Shown piece after piece: positions 39,058 to 49,472 of a stretch of DNA of 64,000 nt. The position numbers were made by a program, and so were the translations under genes. The stretch spans positions 1-64,000 of the forward strand of contig NZ_BBDM01000004.1 in NCBI RefSeq assembly GCF_001316245.1, in the 5' to 3' direction. Source of the DNA: Vulcanisaeta sp. JCM 14467. GTDB lineage: Archaea > Thermoproteota > Thermoprotei > Thermoproteales > Thermocladiaceae. The notes beneath the pieces are model-generated. The model worked only from the letters and a program-made list of their open reading frames with translations, searched no databases and was not told where the DNA came from. The number at the start of each line of letters is the position of its first letter. Positions within the stretch are counted from its first letter, which is position 1.

Positions 39058-39648
39058 ATGCAACAACAGCTCGATCAGATACGCGTCAGGCTCATGGGGC
39101 TCGGCGGCCACGGCATAGTCTTTGCTGGAAGACTCCTAGGTATGGCAGCTGCAATGGGCGGTCTTGACTCGATATTAACAATAACGTATAGCCCTGAGCA
39201 GAGAGGTGGTTGGTCAAGGGCTGACCTTATAATAGCTAAGGAGATGGTTGATTACCCACTCATTGATGAAGCTGATATATTCCTCGCAACCACGCTGCAG
39301 GCATTCAACCTGGAATTTAAGAGCCTCCGTAAGGGTGGCGTATTTATTTATGAGAGTACGATCTATAAGCCATCAATTCCAAACACAAATGATTACCTAG
39401 TGATTTCAGTACCCGCGACGGAGATAGCCGAGAAGGTAACAGGTAGGAGATTAGCAATGAATGTGGTCCTTGTAGGTGTTATAACCTCGGTTCTCGAGCC
39501 ATTACTGAAGGAGGAGTACATAATCAATGCCATTAAGAACATGACCAGGAGGGCTGGCAAGCTCGATGCGTCTATTCAGGAAATGAACATAAAGGCATTC
39601 CAGGCAGGGCTTGACTATGGCAGGAAGTACTTACAGGGGTTGAGGTGA
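39058..39648 (+). CDS. korC: 2-oxoacid:ferredoxin oxidoreductase gamma subunit
   Basis: 196 residues, intact. RLMGLGGHGIVFAGRLLGMAAAMGG is the gamma-subunit nucleotide-like motif, followed by SPEQRGGWSRADLIIA, LATTLQAFNLEFKSL and MNVVLVGVITSVLEPL. The gamma subunit is required for the full Kor/Por enzyme. It is placed 113 bases after korB, beyond a terminator and with its own promoter, and 4 bases before the HdrA-like gene, so it is transcribed with the Hdr/Etf genes rather than with korDAB. Confidence 0.9.
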   Translation: MQQQLDQIRVRLMGLGGHGIVFAGRLLGMAAAMGGLDSILTITYSPEQRGGWSRADLIIAKEMVDYPLIDEADIFLATTLQAFNLEFKSLRKGGVFIYESTIYKPSIPNTNDYLVISVPATEIAEKVTGRRLAMNVVLVGVITSVLEPLLKEEYIINAIKNMTRRAGKLDASIQEMNIKAFQAGLDYGRKYLQGLR

Positions 39649-39652
39649 TTTA

Positions 39653-42600
39653 ATGCCAACAAATAGAATACTTATCCTAGGCGGTGGTATCGCCGGTATC
39701 GAGGCTGCCTTGGCTTTGGCTAACATGGGTTATAGGGTTACGTTGGTTGAGAAGTCTCCAGCCATTGGAGGTAAGATGGCGATGCTTGATAAGACATTTC
39801 CAACACTCGACTGCTCAATATGCATAGAAGGACCATTGATAAGCGACGTTGCTAGGCACCCATACATCGAATTACTGGCGCCCGCAGAATTACTTGATCT
39901 AACGGGCTCCCCAGGTGATTTTAAGGCTAGGATCCTCGTTAAGCCCAGGTACGTGACCGATGATTGCACTAAGTGTGGTCAATGTGAGGAGGTTTGTCCC
40001 GTAATTGTCCCTAGCGAGTTTGAGGCAGGTATTGGCGCTAGGAAGGCAATATACCTACCCTTCCCACAGGCGGAGCCCGGCATATACATGCTCGATATTG
40101 ATCACTGCCTAAATAAACCGCCAAATTACTTCCCATGTGATAGGTGCGCGAAGGCTTGTGATAGGAATGCCATAATATATACAATGATGCCCAAGGTCAT
40201 AGAGCGTGATGTCGCCGCTGTAATTGTATCGACAGGCTTTGAGTTAGAGAAGGGTGACATACTTGGGGAGTACGGCTATGGTAAGCACATGGACATTGTT
40301 TCATCGCTCGAGTTCGAGAGGCTCGTCAATGCATCAGGACCCTCAGGCGGCATCGTTATTAAGCCGAGCACTGGTGAGGAACCTGAGAATATATTGCTTG
40401 TATCCTGTGTTGGCTCTAGGAATAATAAATATAATGATTATTGTTCCGGGTTCTGCTGTACATACCTGCTTAAGCAGGGTATATATGCCAAGGTACTCCA
40501 CGGTATTAAGAACGTCACAATAATGTACATGAACGACGTCAGGACCTACGGTAAGGGCTTTGAGAGCTTCTTCGATAGGGCACTCAAGGAGGGTATAAAC
40601 ATTATTTGGGGTAGGCCGGAAATTGTTAGTGAAAGGAATGGTAAGATAATCGTTAGGTTTGAGGATACGAGGAATAAGAAGGTCGTAACTAATGAGTACG
40701 ACATGGTCGTACTGGCACCCTCTGTAAAGCCCGTAAGTGACATGGGCAAGTTAAGTAAGATACTGAACATTTCATTGAATAGGGCCGGCTTTGTAAAGAC
40801 TGACCCCACTAACCCAACACTAACAACTAGGTCTGGGATCTTCGTGGCCGGATCAGCGAGTGGTCCTAGGGATATTTCTGAGTCCGTAGTCGCCGGACTG
40901 GCAGCAGCAATACAGGCTATTAGGTACGCTAGTCCCGGAGTTATTGAGGAGGAGAAGTATGAGGAGACCATAGAGCCATACCCAATTAGGGTTGGGGTAT
41001 TCGTATGCCACTGCGGCACGAACATAGCTGGCGTGGCTGACGTGCCGGCACTAGTAGAGGCTGCGAAACAAATGCCCGATGTGGTCCACGCTGAGGATCT
41101 ACAATTCGCATGTGCAAAGTCATCACTGGACAGGATAACTGAGGTTATTAAGGAGAAGAAGTTGAATAGGGTTGTCGTGGCATCGTGCTCCCCAGTCACG
41201 CATTTAAGGTTCTTCCAGGACGCAGCCAAGAGGGCTGGGCTTAACCCGTACCTCGTTGAGATGACCAACATTAGGAACCTGGACACCTGGGTCCACAACG
41301 ATAGGAAGGTAGCCACAGAGAAGGCAAAGGACATGATAAGAATGGCCGTAGCCAAGGTTCACCACATGGTGCCTCTACAGACGATAAAGCTGCCAGTAAT
41401 TAAGAGGGCGTTAGTTGTTGGTTGCGGTCCTGCAGGACTCGCAGCGGCCACGGGACTTGCTGGCGCCGGTATTGAGACTATACTCGTTGAGAAGGCGGAT
41501 GAGTGTGGTGGCATGCTTAGGCGTTTAAATAGGCTTGAGCCTGAGGGTATTGAGGCTAGGAAGCTGCTTGATAGGATGGTTGAGGAGGCCAGGGAGGTTG
41601 GTGTTAAGTTCATGCTTGGAACGACGATTAAGGACGTCTCTGGGTTCACCGGCAACTTCCACGTGGTTCTCAGCAATGGTGTTGAGCTTGATGTGGGCGC
41701 CATAATTGTGGCGACGGGTGCTAAGCCGTACATACCGACAGAGTTTAATTACGGTAAGGACCCCAGGGTATTAACGACACTTGACCTCGAGAATGGGAAG
41801 ACCGTCGATGGTAAGAACGTGGCGATAATAAACTGTGTAGGTTCAAGGGCAAGTGGTAGAGGGTGTTCAAGGTATTGCTGTGCAGTGGGTTTGAGTAAGG
41901 CCATTGAATTGAGGAATCAGGGTAAGAACGTGGTTTTGATATACAGGGATATAATGGGTGTTGATCCCGAGGTTGAGGACCTATACAAGAAGGCTAGGGA
42001 TGCGGGTGTTCTCTTCATTAGGATACCTAGGAAGCTGAGTTAACGGAGGCCATTAAGATGGATAGCGATAAGCTAATAGTCCATGATGTTGAGCTGGGCG
42101 ATGATGCTGAAATACCGTTCGATAACATAGTCCTCAACATAGGGCTTATACCCAGTGAGGATACGGATGAGGTATCCAAAATCCTAAGGCTCTCTAAGGA
42201 TCAGGAGGGCTTCTTGATGGAGGCTCACCCGAAGCTTGGTCCCGTGGACACCATGACCCCTGGAATATTCATAGCAGGCGCAGCGAGGGGTCCAAAGAAC
42301 GTGGCTGAGACAATTGCCGAGGGTTACGCGGCAGCGTCTAGGGCGCTCATGATGCTTGCCCAGGGCTATGTCACCAAGGAGCCGTTTATACCGAAGTTCG
42401 ACTGGGCCAAGTGCACTAAGTGTGTCTATGCATCAAGGCTTGCCCATACGGCGCCATTAGGGGTGTGCCGGGTAAGTGGATTGAGCACATACCGGCTGCC
42501 TGCCAGGGCTGTGGTGCATGTGTGGCTGAGTGTCCGCAGGATGCCATAACACTTGATGCATTAAGTGATGACGCAATTATGGCTCAGATAGAGGCTGCTT

Positions 42601-43040
42601 TGGCTGAGGAGCCTGAGAAGAAGGTGATTATGTTCACATGCGCCTACTGCTCATACTGGGCTGCGGATAATGCCGGTATATTCAAGATGCAATATCCGCC
42701 ATACGCCAGGATAATCAGGCTTCAGTGTAGTTCTAGACTATCCTGGAAGCATGTTAAGCGTGCCTTTGAGCTTGGTGCTGCCGGTGTATTCGTGACGGGT
42801 TGTAGGCTTGGTGACTGCCACTACATAACGGCGAATTATAACACCGTGAGGAGGTTCGAAAACTGGAAGAAGAGGTTGAAGAACATAGGCGTTAGGGAGG
42901 AGAGGTTCCAGCTTAGGTTGTTTGGCGCACCCGATGTTGTTGATCTTGTTGAGGCTATGAAGGAGGCTGAGAGGGTGGTTAAGTCGGTGACTAAGGAGGA
43001 GATCGAAATGACAAAGCAAAGAATCAAGCAGTTGAGGTGA
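39653..43040 (+). CDS. hdrA: HdrA-like flavoprotein, duplicated and fused to MvhD domain, frameshifted
   Basis: About 1,129 residues. First FAD motif [20 protein letters not shown], HdrA Cys region [10 protein letters not shown], ferredoxin [12 protein letters not shown], then [12 protein letters not shown] and [20 protein letters not shown], the classic HdrA segments. A second flavin motif [17 protein letters not shown] with [16 protein letters not shown] follows, a two-cluster ferredoxin ([20 protein letters not shown]) and a C-terminal MvhD-like domain ([25 protein letters not shown]). Breaks near 42034 and 42425. HdrA carries the bifurcating FAD in heterodisulfide reductase; MvhD hands electrons to it. 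RBS GGTGAT. Confidence 0.88.
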
Positions 43041-43045
43041 TGGGC

Positions 43046-44169
43046 ATGCCGGTCACCGTAAACTTTGGTCTTAGGGAGGAATTACTTAAGCTAGTACCCA
43101 CGCTAAGTCTCTGCTATCAATGCGGCACCTGCAGTACCTACTGCCCAATAACCGATGAGACGTATAACATAAGGCTCATGGTCAAGAAGGCTCAACTTGG
43201 TGTTGTTGATCCAAATGACTTCAAGGTCATTTGGAATTGCGTGACCTGTGGTACCTGCCAAGCCCTATGCCCTAATAATGTCGAGATTGTTAACCTTGTG
43301 GAGGTCATTAGGACGATGGCCATGAAGTCTAAGGTATTTCCAACGAAGATCAACGAAATACTCTGGAAGATATATGAGAACCAGAACCCATGGGGTTACA
43401 CAGTCACTGATAAGAGGAGGTTCCTGGCGCAGTTCAGTGGATTAATTAATAATGAGAATCCAGACGTGGTGATATACCCATGCTGCCTATCGGTTGGCGA
43501 CCCAAGGCTTCAGAGACACATTAAGGCCCTGATCAGGGTGCTTACAAAGGCGGGCCTTAAGGTTGGTATGTACACGGGCCTATCCTGCTGCGGCGATATA
43601 ATAATGCACACAGGCAATAGGGCGTTCTATGAGGAGTACACGACTAAACTGAGGGACTCAATAATGAGCAGTGTTAAGGCGCCAATAATAGTTACGTTAT
43701 CACCTCACTGCGAGTATTCGCTAAAGAAGTACCTTAAGGGCGTTAGGGTTGTTCACTACGTTGAATTACTCGATGGGCTAATACGTAGTGGTAAGTTAAA
43801 GGTTGATAAGAAGGTTGACATCACCGTGACGTATCACGACCCATGCTACCTATCAAAGCACCAGAGGGTTATTGAGGAGCCCAGGAGAGTTATCACGTCA
43901 ATACCTGGCGTTAGGCTTGTCGAGATGGCGCACTCGAGGGAGAAGTCACTCTGTTGTGGTGCTGGTGGTGGGGGTATAGCCTTGAGACCAGGGTGTCGAC
44001 TGAGTTGTCAAAGCGTAGGTTGAAGGAGGCTGTTGATACGGGAGCATCCGTAGTCCTCACAGCATGTACTTACTGCTTCAGGATGCTTGAGGATGCGAAT
44101 AAGGTGATGAGGACGAACTTAAAGGTGATGGACCTGGTGGAATTCCTAGATAGTGTGATGGGTGATTAG
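43046..44169 (+). CDS. hdrCB: HdrC-HdrB fusion (4Fe-4S and CCG-domain protein), frameshifted
   Basis: About 373 residues. N-terminal HdrC part with two clusters: [12 protein letters not shown] and [13 protein letters not shown]-terminal HdrB part with two CCG domains: [10 protein letters not shown]...SCCGD and [17 protein letters not shown]...[10 protein letters not shown]. HdrB-type CCG domains bind non-cubane clusters and reduce disulfides; the natural disulfide is unknown in this lineage, which lacks methanogenesis. The break is near 43978 (GGGGIAL then [17 protein letters not shown]). I start at ATG 43046 because GGTGATG lies 4-10 bases before; ATG 43040 is possible. Two bases from etfA. 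Confidence 0.88.
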
Positions 44170-44171
44170 GT

Positions 44172-45151
44172 ATGAGTGAGTGGAGGGGAATCTCGGTATT
44201 CATTGAGCAGGATAATGGTGAGCTGGAGAGATCATCGCTTGAGATTTTAACGAGAGCCGGTGAATTAGGTAGGAAGTTTAATGAGGAGGTCCTCGGCATA
44301 TTACTAGGTCATGAGTTAGGCAGCTTGATTAAGGAATCCTCCAGGTACGGTGCCGATAAGCTAATCGTTGTTGATCACCCCGACCTTAGGCATTACAATA
44401 GTGATGCCTATACGGAGGTCATGGCTTACCTAATTAATAAGTATAGGCCAGGTACCTACTGCTGCCTGCCACTAGGAATTCCAGGGATTTGGCGGGTAGG
44501 TTAGCCGTGAGGTTTAGGACCTGCCTTAGTGCTCATGTTATCATGGTGGATATCGATGAGAAGGATAGGAAATTAGTCACCGCAGTACCTGGCTTTGGTG
44601 GTAACATAGTCGCTACTGTGGTTTGTACGGGAGGTAAGCCTGAGATGGCTACCGTGAGTCCAGGCACCTATGAGGCGAAACCAAGTGATAAGGAGGCTTC
44701 GGTGATAATGGAGTCAATCCCCGAGGATTTAGTAAGGAAGCGCAGGATTGAATTGGTGGAGAAGAAGACCTCGCCAATGCCCGACCTATCAAGGGCTGAG
44801 AGGGTCGTTGTGGCAGGGCTTGGGACTGGTGGCGACCTAGAACTAATTAGGGAGTTCGCCAATTTAATAGGCGCGGCTGTGGGTGTTACGAGGCCGCTTG
44901 CGGATATGGGTATAATGCCCAGGGATTACCAAATAGGTACCACGGGTGTCTCGTTGAGGGCTAAGACCGTGTTCGTGTTTGGTGCAAGTGGCGCTCCGCA
45001 CTTCGTCTATGGCATTAGGGATTGTGGCACGATAGTGGCGGTTAATACAGATAGGGAGGCGCCGATTTTTGAAAACTGTGATTACTGCGTGGTGGCTGAC
45101 TTATTTGACGTGCTTAAGGCATTGATAAAGGAGTTGAGGGGTGGTAAGTGA
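44172..45151 (+). CDS. etfA: electron transfer flavoprotein alpha subunit, frameshifted
   Basis: About 325 residues. N-terminal MSEWRGISVFIEQDNGELERSS, then after a break near 44482 a C-terminal FAD domain: VVVAGLGTGGDLELI, RPLADMGIMPRDYQIGTTGVSL, VFVFGASGAPHFVYGIRDCGTIVAVNTDREAPIFENCDYCVVADL, the standard EtfA signature. The enzyme accepts electrons from acyl-CoA or similar dehydrogenases and passes them on. Whether it is a bifurcating type cannot be decided by eye. No FixC/FixX genes follow. RBS GGTGAT before ATG 44172. Confidence 0.88.
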
Positions 45152-45943
45152 TGGTTTCCCTCAGGAATATAATAGTCACGATGAAGGTAACGCCAAAGCC
45201 CGAGGAGATAAGGTTTGACCCAGTCACCAAGACCGTTGACAGGTCCAAGGCGACGAATGAGATAAACCCAGCCGATAAGAACGCACTCGAACTAGCATTA
45301 CAACTCAAGGAGAAGTATGGAGGCAGGGTAATAATCCTATCAATGGGCCCACCATTTTGGGATCAATTCATAAAGATGGGCATTGCCATGGGCGCCGATG
45401 ACGCAGTCTAATAAGTGATAGGGCCTTGGGCGGTTCGGATGCCTTCGTAACGTCTAAGGCCCTTGCGGCCGCCATTAGGAAAATAGGTGATTACTCACTC
45501 GTCATTACTGGTGAGGAGAGTGAGGATGGATCAACGGGTCAGGTACCTCCTGGCATTGCTGAGTGGTTGGGCATACCTATCGTTACCTATGTCTCCCAAG
45601 TTGTTGACGTGACTGAGGACTCAATAATTGTGAAGAGAACTATTAAGGGTGGTTACGAAATCGTTAAGGTCAGAATGCCCGCAGTAATATCCGTGGAGTT
45701 GGGCGTTAACACGCGAGATTCCCAGACTTTGAGAGACTACAGTGGGCCCAGAGCCAGTTTAAGACTACGGTATGGGGCATCAAGGACCTTGGGCTTACCG
45801 AGGATGAGGTGGGCTTCAAGGGTTCATTAACAGCGGTCACGGAGCTAAAGGAGTTAAGGCCCCGTGAACGCCTACGCCAATTCATTGAGGGAGGTCCTGA
45901 GGAGATAGCCAGGGAGCTCATTAAGAGGCTTGGCTTGAAGTAA
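45151..45943 (+). CDS. etfB: electron transfer flavoprotein beta subunit, two frameshifts
   Basis: About 262 residues across three frames. NIIVTMKVTPKPEEIRFDP and INPADKNALELALQLKEKYGG are EtfB N-terminal signatures; SDAFVTSKALAAAI and ITGEESEDGSTGQVPPGIAEWLGIPIVTYV follow; the last part VWGIKDLGLTEDEVGFKGSL ends RLGLK at 45943. Breaks near 45405 and 45712. It pairs with EtfA (AMP- or NAD-binding side). Start ATG 45151, with the stop of etfA directly overlapping. Its end abuts the convergent aIF1A gene with no gap. Confidence 0.87.
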
Positions 45944-46261
45944 TTAACCAGCTAACTCATCTAATTGGTTTAAAACATCGGCGTAACCGCTTTGTCTTAG
46001 TTCGTTTACCTCGTTCTTCTCGTACTTATATATCAAATCCGCCCTATTTGGTTCAAAGTCCCAGGGCGCAACCAGTATGTAGTCACCAACCCTAAGCCAC
46101 ATCTTCTTCCTATACTTACCCGGTATCCTAACAAGCCTAACTTTACCATCCTGGCAAATAGCCTTTGCCCTATCATCACCGACTAATTCAATGACCTTAG
46201 CAAGCATTTCACCCTCCCCAGGCAACCTAACCTTGCCTCCCTGCTGATTCTCCTTAGGCAT
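45944..46261 (-). CDS. eif1A: translation initiation factor aIF1A
   Basis: 105 residues, intact. The S1-like OB fold MLAKVIELVGDDRAKAICQDGKVRLVRIPGKYRKKMWLRVGDYILVAPW is the aIF1A signature, with a basic N-tail and acidic helical end. It binds the A site of the 30S subunit during initiation. A minus-strand GTTTATAAAGG lies 20-30 bases before the ATG, so the transcript is leaderless. Confidence 0.94.
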   Translation of the reverse strand: MPKENQQGGKVRLPGEGEMLAKVIELVGDDRAKAICQDGKVRLVRIPGKYRKKMWLRVGDYILVAPWDFEPNRADLIYKYEKNEVNELRQSGYADVLNQLDELAG

Positions 46262-46280
46262 CCTCGATAATAAATCTCAT

Positions 46281-46291
46281 ACCTTTATAAA
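46281..46291 (-). promoter_or_regulatory. TATA box of aIF1A gene
   Basis: Minus-strand GTTTATAAAGG at 20-30 bases upstream of the ATG at 46261. Confidence 0.6.
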
Positions 46292-46305
46292 CCCAACCTT
46301 CACCA

Positions 46306-47245
46306 TTAACACATGCCATTCAGTACATACCTATCACTGCCGATCACGATCTCAAGGGCCTTCAAGCCCTGGTTTTCAACGCACCTAGCCTCATAACTCG
46401 GCACAGTCACGTTACCCCTAATAATATCACTCAACCTAACATTAACAACCTCCCTACTGCTCAACTCCATTAACCTAAACGTACTCTGTGAGTAGGAAAG
46501 TACGTAGTAAGGCTTGTTTGAGTAAATGATTATTGAACCGCGAGTGAGAGGGACTAAGACAACGCTAATGTTCAATTTGGTAACCACCTTATCACCACGC
46601 CCCCTAACCACACTCTGGCTCTCGGTTACCCTACTAGCATTGCCTTATGTATTTTATAGGCTATGGTCCTCGCCAAGCCCTGGTCTGATAACTTAATATC
46701 GAAGCCCTCACCCACATCCTCAACCTTAAGGAAGCCACTCCTCTCATCCTAATTGTCTCCTTCCTAACCATGTCAATTATCAACTTCTTCAACTGACCAC
46801 TCATTGGGATGACGCTCCTAACCTGAACTACGGCTCTCTCCCTCTCATTAACCATGTCCCTACACCTCGGGCATAACTCCTCGCTATACCTAACCTTGAC
46901 CTGCACCTCCTCATCATAATCGCTAATGAGATCGTGAACCGAGCCCCTAACCCTAACCACGGCAGTGTTTAGTCCCGGCCTTAAACTCAGGGTTTCAATG
47001 GAGGTATTAGTGACCCTGCCCATGTACTCCAGCGACTCAAGTATTAACTTCTCAATGACCCTTGGGTCCCTAACCCACCTACCCCTGTAGAGCATTGCGC
47101 CGCAGCTTGGGCACCTAACGATGCCGACGAAATCCCTCTTAACCCTAACGAGTGGGTGCGTCTTCCTATAGCAGTCTGGGCATAAACCCTCAATTAATAT
47201 GTCGGTCTCCCTACCGCATAATGCACATACCTGCGCATTCCTCAT
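46306..47245 (-). CDS. nmd3: NMD3-like ribosome export/maturation protein, two frameshifts
   Basis: About 312 residues. The N-terminus has four CxxC knuckles (CALCGRETD, CPDCYRKTH, CPSCGAMLYRGRW, CPRCRDMVNERERAVVQVR), typical of archaeal NMD3 which binds the 60S/50S subunit. One frame ends at 46661, but ERSGFLKVEDVGEGFDIKLS continues one frame over, and after LARTIAYKIHKAMLV a further shift leads to RVTESQSVVRGRGDKVVTKLNIS and the last piece ending 46306. I join these because the K-V-T-E-S segment is the expected NMD3 continuation. Breaks near 46738 and 46630. Confidence 0.75.
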
Positions 47246-47323
47246 TAACGCCTTAGGGCTGGGATAAATAAATCCTTTCTATCACCGTAATGTTTAATAC
47301 ACTGAGAGCGCGCTAAATTAGTT

Positions 47324-48252
47324 GTGAGTAAGGACGTGGAATCAAGGATTATAGACATAGTTAATGAGATGAGGTCTTCAGTCGTGAGCATTATAACGAC
47401 GAGGTTAATGGTTGATGAATGGTTAAACGCAACGCCGGTCAGGGGTCTTGGTACGGGGTTCTTCGTGGATAATAAGCACGTGGTCACGGCAAACCACGTG
47501 GTGCAGGACGCAACGGAATTAGTTGTGGTTACGCCAGATGGTGATGAGTATGAGGGTGAATTGCTAGGTAGGGATCCGGAGTTTGATACTGCATTAATTA
47601 GGGTTGAGGGCGCTAGGTCCGTTAAGTCAGTGAAACTCGGTGATTCCGATAAGCTCAAGGTTGGCAGATGGTGATAGCCATAGGATACCCACTTGGCTTA
47701 CTTGGTGAGCCGACGGTCACGTTAGGCGTTGTTTCAGCGATCGGTAGGAGTATAAGGACTCCAGTGGGTGTTCTCGAGGGTTTGATACAGACAGACGCAG
47801 CAATAAACCCAGGCAATTCAGGCGGTCCCCTACTTAACCTCGATGGTGAGGTTGTCGGTATGAATACCGCAATAATAGCCGGCGCCCAGGGAATTGGGTT
47901 TGCAGTACCGATAAACCTGGTTAAGCTAACGATTGAGGAGATCCTAAGGTTTGGCAGGGTCGTTAGGCCGAGGCTAGGTATATACGGGGTTGACCTCAGT
48001 AAGCCCATGGCTAGGTACTTCAGGCTGCCCGTGGAGAAGGGAGTATTAGTGGTGGGGGTCTTACCTGGGTCGCCAGCTGATGATGCCGGTCTTAGGCAGG
48101 GTGACGTAATTACCGCCATTGATGACGAGGAATTATCGAGCATAGTCCAGCTGAAGGTTCACCTGGCGAGGAAGTTTATTGAGGGTAATAGGGTTTTTGA
48201 TTTGACGGTGGTTAGGGGCAGGACTAGGTACAGGATTAAGGTCAGTATCTAA
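47324..48252 (+). CDS. htrA: HtrA/DegP-like serine protease with PDZ domain, frameshifted
   Basis: About 310 residues. Trypsin-like protease with the triad in place: TANHVVQ (His), DPEFDTALI (Asp), and [12 protein letters not shown] (Ser). One PDZ domain follows ([38 protein letters not shown]). There is no signal peptide or membrane anchor, so it acts in the cytoplasm, unlike most bacterial HtrA. GTG 47324 start. The break is near 47668 (KVGRW / [10 protein letters not shown]), one base. Its role is likely protein quality control. Confidence 0.9.
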
Positions 48253-48313
48253 ACTATTACTCAATGCTACCCATAAAGAATTATTAAAAATAAAGAATTG
48301 ATGAGTTAAGTTA

Positions 48314-49459
48314 ATGAGCGAATTTGTAGTGCCTGATTACTCAGGCGCCAGTATTCAAAACCTAGCCAACACATTACTATCACATTTCGGTGCAGTGCCC
48401 AGGGGACCTAAGTTAAGGCTTGACCTTGACCTTAGTGATCGTGTAGTCTTAATACTAATTGATGGGCTTGGCTATAAGGACCTAATAAGTAGCATGGGCG
48501 ATTCATTACCAGTGAGTAGGCTATATAGAATAACCTCCGTATTCCCAACGACGACATCCACTGTATTGACAACCTTATTCACAGGCCTAAGCCCTGGGCA
48601 GCACGGTGTCCTGGGCCCTAACGTCTACATTAAGGAGATTGGGACCATAGTCAATACACTGTCAATGGGTCCAGTGATTGGTGAGAGGGATGGACTCCAT
48701 AAGATGGGTTACGACTTGAGAAAGCTCTTCCCAATAAAGTCAACGATATTTGAGGAGTTAAGCAATATGGGCATAAGGAATAGGGTTTACGTTCCCAAGG
48801 GCTTATCTGGTGGTTTGTCTAGGATAACCTATGCAGGTGCCGAGATTGTCGAATACGTTACACTGTACGACGCAATAATAAATGCATCAAAGTTCCTAAG
48901 TGACTATAAGGTTGGTTTTGTGCATATATACATAACCACGGTGGACTCCGCAGCCCATAAGTATGGGCCTGACTCCGAGGAGTGTAGCGTCGTAATTAGG
49001 GAGACTGTGGATTCCGTGATTAGGATGGCTAAGAAGTACATGGAGGATTCCACGGTATTAATAACGGCCGACCACGGACATGACAACGTTAAGATCAACA
49101 CCAAGGCTAATGATGTTCAGGGATTAATGAAATTCCTAAACGTGCCTCCCTACGGCGATGCCAGGGCCATATATCTGAAGCTTAATGATAAGGCAAGTAT
49201 TGATGAATTAACCTCATTACTCAGTAGGTATAACGTAACTGGGCGCTTCATAAGTAAGGATAACGCAGTCAGCATAGGCTTATTTGGTGAGGTGTCCAGT
49301 GAAATGGTTGATAGGGTTGGTGACGTGATCTTCATACCCAATAGTGGGTCATCCCTCATTTACCTGTATAAGCCGGACAATGAGGAATTACTAACCCTTA
49401 AGGGTCAGCACGGTGGCTTAACCGAGAGGGAATTGTACATACCACTAATTCAATTATAG
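48314..49459 (+). CDS. type I phosphodiesterase / nucleotide pyrophosphatase family
   Basis: 381 residues, intact. Alkaline-phosphatase superfamily: VVLILIDGLGYKDL (metal Asp), FPTTTSTVLTTLFTGLSPGQHGVLG with the catalytic Thr and the His, TTVDSAAHKYGPDSEE, TADHGHDN, and GQHGGLTERELYIPL, giving the two-metal site of the nucleotide pyrophosphatase group. No signal peptide. The substrate (phosphodiester, nucleotide or phosphonate) cannot be read from the sequence. Starts 61 bases after htrA on the same strand. Confidence 0.85.
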   Translation: MSEFVVPDYSGASIQNLANTLLSHFGAVPRGPKLRLDLDLSDRVVLILIDGLGYKDLISSMGDSLPVSRLYRITSVFPTTTSTVLTTLFTGLSPGQHGVLGPNVYIKEIGTIVNTLSMGPVIGERDGLHKMGYDLRKLFPIKSTIFEELSNMGIRNRVYVPKGLSGGLSRITYAGAEIVEYVTLYDAIINASKFLSDYKVGFVHIYITTVDSAAHKYGPDSEECSVVIRETVDSVIRMAKKYMEDSTVLITADHGHDNVKINTKANDVQGLMKFLNVPPYGDARAIYLKLNDKASIDELTSLLSRYNVTGRFISKDNAVSIGLFGEVSSEMVDRVGDVIFIPNSGSSLIYLYKPDNEELLTLKGQHGGLTERELYIPLIQL

Positions 49460-49472
49460 CGCTACCCACCGA

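Noticed and set aside
40546-41355. 269-residue minus-strand frame opposite the HdrA-like gene
   Set aside because: Ser/Leu-rich antisense shadow of a strongly supported gene with all HdrA motifs.
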